From contig NZ_JAJOZC010000001.1 of NCBI RefSeq assembly GCF_023701695.1, positions 2,852,001 through 2,916,000 on the forward strand: DNA of 64,000 nucleotides. The letters run 5' to 3'. The position numbers and the translations under genes are program-made. Of this stretch, positions 59,783 to 64,000 are shown piece by piece; position 1 is the first letter of the stretch; each line of letters starts with the position of its first letter. The notes beneath the pieces are model-generated. The model was not told the DNA's origin. It was given only the letters and a program-made list of their open reading frames with translations, and searched no databases. This stretch comes from Streptomyces sp. RKAG290. GTDB taxonomy: Bacteria; Actinomycetota; Actinomycetes; Streptomycetales; Streptomycetaceae.

Positions 59783-60268
59783 CGCTCACACCATCCGAAC
59801 CGGCGGACACATCGCCTCGCGCCTCCTCAGGGTCACGGAACGTGATTCCCTTACGAGACAGCATGGTTGACGTACAGTCACCGCAACAAGCGCTTCGGGC
59901 ATATTCCAGCGCGAAGGAGTACGCGTGGTGCATACTGTGCGACGCGCGCTGCGGGAAGTCGAACAGAGGCGCATCGGAACCGCGGAATTCGATTCCCCGG
60001 CAGGCCCGGCGCTTCTGCGTGGATCGCGAGCAGGGCACCCCTGGCGGACCGGAGTCGCCGCGCAGGCCACATCCGGATCACCCGGTTCCAGAACCACTCG
60101 CATCCAACGGAGCGTACCTGAGCCCAGCCCCGACTCCGGCCCGTGACGAATCACGCAAAGGACACAAGCCGGTATCAGTGCTTACCGACTGCACTGCGTC
60201 ACTCCGCAGCGTGACGCTCAGGGGTCCGTCGCGTCACCTGCGCGCACCGGACACCCGGCCGCTCCGGA
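59783..60268. other. Mostly non-coding region before the acyl-CoA dehydrogenase gene
   Basis: 486 bp between the ATPase start and the end of the frameshifted dehydrogenase. It holds a possible small gene (59925-60146), a TTGACG-like hexamer at 59867-59872, and an imperfect inverted GTGACGCT/GCGTCAC segment around 60195-60230. GC is lower than in flanking genes. Confidence 0.45.
59925..60146 (+). CDS. Possible small protein
   Basis: 73-residue reading from GTG 59925 with GAAGGAG five bases upstream: MVHTVRRALREVEQRRIGTAEF at the start, Ser/Pro-rich at the end. Third-position GC is about two-thirds, below the roughly 90% of neighbours, so coding is uncertain. It is divergent from the RsbW-like gene, where a small regulator would be plausible. 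No family recognised. Confidence 0.25.
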   Translation: MVHTVRRALREVEQRRIGTAEFDSPAGPALLRGSRAGHPWRTGVAAQATSGSPGSRTTRIQRSVPEPSPDSGP

Positions 60269-61215
60269 TCAGGCCAGATCGGCGGCCAGCGCCTCCTCCG
60301 CGTCCGCCGCGGTCAGCCACTGGCCGGCCCGCACCCAGGCCCGCTTGAGGTGCAGATGGACATCCGCCTCCCAGGTGAAGCCCATGCCGCCGTGCACCTG
60401 GAGGCAGTCGCGGGCATTGCCGACAGCCGCGTCGTCGGCGAGGAGCTTGGCCCCGGCGATCTCCACCGGGTCCGCGGTCACGGCGGCGGCGTAGACGGCC
60501 GTACGGGCCAGCTCGGCGCGCACCAGCATTCCGGCGCACAGATGCTTGACCGCCTGGAAGGACCCGATCGGCGCCCCGAACTGTTCGCGCTCACGGGCGT
60601 GCTGGACCGCCGCCTGCACGCTGCGGGCTGCGCTGCCGAGCTGCTCGGCGGCGGTCAGCAGGGCGCCCTCGCGGCGCAGTCGCGCCCCGTCCGGCAGCGG
60701 TTCGCCGCCGTACGCGGCAAGGTCCGGGACCCGCCACAGGGGCGTGCCCGGATCGAGCGACCGTACGGGCCGGGCCGCCCGCACGACCTGCCGCAGCGCC
60801 CCGCCGGTCAGCACCCGCGCCCGGTCCCCGTCCAGGACCAGCAGCGCGTCGGCATCCGCCAGGTGCCCCACCGGCCGCCCCGCCTCCGCCACCGCGACGA
60901 CCGCCTCACCCTCCGCCGCCCCCGCACGGCGCCTGCGGCCAGCTGGGTGGCGGCCAGCGGTCCGGGCAGCAGCGCCCGGCCGATCTCGTCGAACACGAGT
61001 ACGGATTCGGGCAGGCCGAGGCCGACCCCGCCCGCCGCCTCGGGCAGCCGCAGCGCGAAGAGCCCGGCCCCGCCGAGCTCCCGCCACAGCGCGCGGCCGA
61101 CACCTCCGCCGCCGTCCAGCACCTCCCGCATCCGGTCCCTGCCGAACCGGCCGGCCAGCAGGTCGCGGACCCCCGCCCGCAGGGCCCGCTGGTCCTCCGA
61201 GAGCCGGAAGTCCAC
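60269..61215 (-). pseudogene. Acyl-CoA dehydrogenase gene with one-base frameshift
   Basis: GTG 61215, seven bases after the preceding dehydrogenase stop, starts VDFRLSEDQRALRAGVRDLL and continues to ATQLAAGAV. After the C-run at 60919-60923 the frame is one base off: the rest reads GAAEGEAVVAVAEAGRPVGH...YAAAVTADPVEIAGAKLL...LQVHGGMGFTWEADVHLHLKRA. One extra G on the coding strand would restore a protein of about 315 residues, the smaller subunit of a dehydrogenase pair with the upstream gene. Either a broken gene or a base-call error. Confidence 0.82.
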
Positions 61216-61222
61216 TGTCCGC

Positions 61223-62380
61223 TCACCGCCCCTTCGGCAGGCCGAGAATCCGCTCGGCGACGATGTTGCGCTGGATCTGCGAGGTACCGGCGGCGATCGT
61301 GTACGAGAGGGAGGAGAGCCGGTCGAGCACCCACTCCCGGTCCAGGTCGAGGGCGTCACCGGCGCCCAGCACCTCGGCCGCCGCCTCGTACAGCTCCTGG
61401 CGGGCGTGCGAGTAGCGCAGCTTGAAGACCGAGCCGCCGGTCCCGGGGACGCCGCCGCTGCTCTGCGCCTCGCTGACGTTCCACTGGGTGAGCCGCCACA
61501 GCGCCCGGAACTCCGCGTTGAGCCTGCCCAGCCGCCGCCGCAGGACCGCGTCGTCCCACCGTCCGCTGCGCCGGGCCTCGGCCGCCAGCGCGTCCAGGGT
61601 GCGGCGACAGGCCACGACCTCACCGACGAAGGCCGTGCCGCGCTCGAAGGAGAGCGTGACCATGGTGACCCGCCAGCCGTCGTTCTCGGCGCCCACCCGG
61701 TGTGCGACGGGCACCCGCACCTCGTCCAGGAACATCTCGGCGAACTCGGTGGACCCGGCGAGCGTGCGCAGCGGCCGCACGGTGACGCCGGGGTCGTCCA
61801 TCCGCATGGCGAGCCAGCTGATCCCGCGGTGCTTGGGCGCCGCCGGGTCGGTGCGCACCAGCAGCTCGCACCAGTCGGCGACCTCGGCGTGCGAGGTCCA
61901 GATCTTCTGCCCGCTCACCACGTAGTCGTCGCCGTCGCGCACCGCACGGGTCCGCAGGGCGGCCAGGTCGGAGCCCGCCCCGGGCTCGCTGAACCCCTGG
62001 CACCAGATCTCGTCGCCGCGCAGCACCGGCGGCAGCCAGCGGGCCCGCTGCTGCGCGGTGCCCTCGGCGGCGACGGTGGGCCCGGCGTGCAGCAGCCCGA
62101 CGAAGTTCGCCCCGACGTAGGGCGCCCCGGCCCGCTCCGTCTCCTCCAGGAAGATCAGGTGCTGGGTGGGGGTGGCGCCCCGGCCGCCCGCGTCGACGGG
62201 CCAGTGCAGGCCCGCGTAGCCGGCCTCGTACAGCAGCCGCTGCCAGCCGGAGTCGTAGGCCCGCCGTCCCGGCCAGTCGCCGGGGTCCGGCCTCGCGGGC
62301 AGCCCGGGGAGCACGGAGGCCAGCCACTCCCGCAGCCGCGCCCGGAACTCCTGCTCCTCCTGCGTGTATGAGAGGTCCAC
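61223..62380 (-). CDS. Acyl-CoA dehydrogenase
   Basis: 385 residues: DLSYTQEEQEFRARLREWLA at the start, WCQGFSEPGAGSDLAAL and QKIWTSHAEVADW (flavin), and C-terminal YTIAAGTSQIQRNIVAERILGLPKGR. Where MCAD has YEGT the sequence has IAAGT, so the catalytic base is not at the usual place; heteromeric steroid-type dehydrogenases show the same. The next gene, seven bases on, is its probable partner. It follows the amidohydrolase gene by seven bases. Confidence 0.87.
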   Translation of the reverse strand: MDLSYTQEEQEFRARLREWLASVLPGLPARPDPGDWPGRRAYDSGWQRLLYEAGYAGLHWPVDAGGRGATPTQHLIFLEETERAGAPYVGANFVGLLHAGPTVAAEGTAQQRARWLPPVLRGDEIWCQGFSEPGAGSDLAALRTRAVRDGDDYVVSGQKIWTSHAEVADWCELLVRTDPAAPKHRGISWLAMRMDDPGVTVRPLRTLAGSTEFAEMFLDEVRVPVAHRVGAENDGWRVTMVTLSFERGTAFVGEVVACRRTLDALAAEARRSGRWDDAVLRRRLGRLNAEFRALWRLTQWNVSEAQSSGGVPGTGGSVFKLRYSHARQELYEAAAEVLGAGDALDLDREWVLDRLSSLSYTIAAGTSQIQRNIVAERILGLPKGR

Positions 62381-62387
62381 CGCGCGC

Positions 62388-63581
62388 CTACTTGTCGAGG
62401 TCCAGGCCGAGCATCCGGATCGCGTTCCCGCGCATCAGTTTGTAGACGGTCTCCTCGTCCAGCCCCTTGACGTGGTCGAGGGCGACCTCCTTGGTGTGCG
62501 GGAAGGTCGAGTCGACGTGCGGGTAGTCGGTCTCGAACGTCGCGTTGTCACGCCCCACGACATCGAGCGAGGCGATGCCGTGCTTGTCCCGGAAGAAGCA
62601 GCAGAACATCTGCCGGTAGTAGTACGTGGACGGCGGCTCGGGGATCAGGTCACGCACCCCGCCCCAGGCCCGGTGCTCCTCCCAGACGTCGTCGGCGCGC
62701 TCCAGGGCGTACGGGATCCAGCCCATCTGGCCCTCGCTGTAGGCGAGCTTGAGCTGCGGGAACTTCACCAGCACTCCGCTGAACAGGAAGTCCATCATCG
62801 AGGCCATGGCGTTGTTGAAGGAGAGCGAGGCCTGCACGGCGGGCGGGGCGTCGGGGGAGGCGGCGGGCATCTGCGAACTGGACCCGATGTGCATGTTCAC
62901 GACCGTGCCGGTCTCCTGGCAGACGGCGAAGAACGGGTCCCAGTACCCCGTGTGGATCGACGGCAGCCCCAGATAGGTCGGGATCTCCGAGAAGGTGACC
63001 GCCCGCACCCCGCGCGCCGCGTTCCGCCTGATCTCCGCGACAGCGAGATCGATGTCCCAGAGCGGGATGATGCAGAGCGGGATCAGCCGGCCGCCGCTGT
63101 CCCCGCACCACTCCTCGACCATCCAGTCGTTGTAGGCGCGCACGCACGCCAGCGCGACCTCCTTGTCATGGGCTTCCGCGAAGGTCTGCCCGCAGAACCG
63201 CGGGAAGGTGGGGAAGCAGAGGCTCGCCTCCACGTGGTTGAGGTCCATGTCCTTCAGCCGCTCGGCCGGGTCCCAGCAGCCGGGCCGCATCTCCGCCCGG
63301 GTGATCCCCTCCAGCGTCATGTCGTCGCGGTCGAAGCCCACGGCGGCGATGTTCCGCTTGTACGGGAACTTGAGGTCCTCGTAGATCCACCAGTCGGTGG
63401 GCGGCCCGTCCGGGTCCATCGTGATCACGTACTTGCCGGCGGTGTAGGCCAGCTCACCGATGCCCGCGGTCAGCGGCTGCGGCCCGCGCTCGCGGTACTT
63501 GGCGGGCAGCCAGGCCGAGAAGAGGTGCGGCGGCTCGATCACATGGTCGTCGACGCTGACGATCCGAGGCAGTTCCGTCAT
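62388..63581 (-). CDS. Metal-dependent amidohydrolase (PF04909 type)
   Basis: 397 residues, paralogue of the enzyme at 15922-17154. IVSVDDHVIEPPHLF carries the N-terminal metal motif, MHIGSSSQMPAASPDAPPAV the barrel His, and FETDYPHVDSTFPHT the terminal acid. CFPTFPRFCGQTF and AYNDWMVEEWCG are shared blocks. It begins a three-gene operon with two acyl-CoA dehydrogenases (spacings 7 and 7 bp). Operator copy 10 lies 26 bp before the start. The reaction is unknown; ring or amide hydrolysis of a CoA intermediate is possible. Confidence 0.87.
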   Translation of the reverse strand: MTELPRIVSVDDHVIEPPHLFSAWLPAKYRERGPQPLTAGIGELAYTAGKYVITMDPDGPPTDWWIYEDLKFPYKRNIAAVGFDRDDMTLEGITRAEMRPGCWDPAERLKDMDLNHVEASLCFPTFPRFCGQTFAEAHDKEVALACVRAYNDWMVEEWCGDSGGRLIPLCIIPLWDIDLAVAEIRRNAARGVRAVTFSEIPTYLGLPSIHTGYWDPFFAVCQETGTVVNMHIGSSSQMPAASPDAPPAVQASLSFNNAMASMMDFLFSGVLVKFPQLKLAYSEGQMGWIPYALERADDVWEEHRAWGGVRDLIPEPPSTYYYRQMFCCFFRDKHGIASLDVVGRDNATFETDYPHVDSTFPHTKEVALDHVKGLDEETVYKLMRGNAIRMLGLDLDK

Positions 63582-63606
63582 GGTGTCCCCTTCGGCGCAC
63601 GTTTTT

Positions 63607-63621
63607 CTGATGGCCCGTCAG
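63607..63621. promoter_or_regulatory. Catabolic-regulon operator, copy 10
   Basis: CTGATGGCCCGTCAG, one mismatch from the palindrome, 26 bp upstream of the amidohydrolase start. Confidence 0.72.
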
Positions 63622-63694
63622 ATTGACGTCGCCCACAGGCTAGCCCCGCACCCCTGGACCGACAAGGCACAGCGCTCTACGCTCTGCGCACGAT

Positions 63695-63709
63695 CTGACT
63701 ACCCGTCAG
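63695..63709. promoter_or_regulatory. Catabolic-regulon operator, copy 11
   Basis: CTGACTACCCGTCAG, one mismatch, 17 bp before the CoA ligase GTG. Copies 10 and 11 are 88 bp apart in one divergent region. Confidence 0.72.
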
Positions 63710-63725
63710 CTGTGAGGGGTTCGCC

Positions 63726-64000
63726 GTGAACGAGACCGCACACTCCCTGGGTGCATCGGGCACCTTCTGGGAGCTCATCGAACGCCGTGCCGCGCTGACA
63801 CCGGACCGGCCCTTCCTGATCCAGGACGACCGCACGCTCACCTTCGGCGAGCTGCGGGCCCGCGGCGAGCGGGTGGCGGCCGGGCTGTACGCCATGGGGG
63901 TGCGGCCGGGAAGTGTGGTCGCCTGGCAGCTGCCGACCCGGCTGGAGACGGCACTGCTGTCCTTCGCGCTGACCAGGATCGGCGCGGTACAGACGCCCCT
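63726..64000 (+). CDS. AMP-dependent acyl-CoA ligase (5' end only)
   Basis: GTG 63726 (GAGGGG upstream) begins VNETAHSLGASGTFWELIERRAAL; the frame stays open to the right edge, about 91 codons. FLIQDDRTLTFGELRARGERVAAGLYAMGVRPGSVVAWQLPT is the ANL N-terminal region, so an acyl-CoA synthetase of the FadD class is expected. Its main motifs lie off the window. It is divergent from the amidohydrolase operon and behind operator copy 11. Confidence 0.82.
   Translation, partial: MNETAHSLGASGTFWELIERRAALTPDRPFLIQDDRTLTFGELRARGERVAAGLYAMGVRPGSVVAWQLPTRLETALLSFALTRIGAVQTP

Overview
The window is high-GC actinobacterial DNA, almost certainly from a Streptomyces chromosome. The evidence is the GC-rich third codon positions, GTG starts and short 4-nt gene overlaps, DUF397/helix-turn-helix modules, F420-type enzymes, futalosine-route menaquinone genes and a complete afsR-afsS-afsK locus.

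Region 1 (1-15900), respiration and menaquinone. The left edge carries the start of the complex I operon (nuoA-nuoB-nuoC, leftward) behind a Rex-type operator. It is followed by a secreted NlpC/P60 peptidase with a CRP-like site, a geranylgeranyl-reductase-family enzyme, a GNAT protein, a zinc-ribbon membrane protein, menG, a DUF3152 protein with a metzincin-like motif, an amidohydrolase-like protein without its metal motif, mqnC, a Ser/Thr kinase, mqnA, a cold-shock gene with a hairpin leader, and a MerR-family regulator. The quinone genes and the enzyme that uses quinone therefore lie close together.

Region 2 (15900-31000), the afsR/afsS/afsK secondary-metabolism locus. afsR and afsS are separated by an AfsR/PHO-box-like tandem repeat. 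afsK, a KbpA-like VOC protein and a TetR regulator follow further right. A ligase/thiolase/DUF35/hydratase catabolic block sits between afsS and afsK.

Region 3 (31000-64000), mainly acyl-CoA catabolism mixed with unrelated genes: a VapBC-like pair, a CYP105-like P450 with ferredoxin, htpX-pspAB, regulator modules and two MFS transporters. It encodes acyl-CoA dehydrogenases, thiolase-fold enzymes, DUF35 proteins, CoA ligases, hydratases, SDRs, an HsaB-like flavin reductase, a DoxX protein, a cyclase-family hydrolase and a metal-dependent amidohydrolase paralogous to the one beside afsR.

The main discovery candidate is a regulon defined by one operator. A 15-bp palindrome, CTGACG-N3-CGTCAG with at most one half-site mismatch, occurs eleven times between 17176 and 63709. 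Every copy lies just upstream of a gene for acyl-CoA or related catabolism; many lie between divergent genes. The gene content (FadD3-like ligase, HsaB-like reductase, thiolase/DUF35 pairs, paired acyl-CoA dehydrogenases) resembles steroid-type alicyclic degradation, but the ring-cleavage genes are not in the window. The substrate and the controlling regulator are unknown.

Four genes (a DUF35 protein at 42.6 kb, a flavin monooxygenase at 43.5 kb, an MFS transporter at 53.2 kb, an acyl-CoA dehydrogenase at 60.9 kb) are each broken by what looks like one missing base in a G/C run. This may be a sequencing artefact and should be resolved before they are called pseudogenes.
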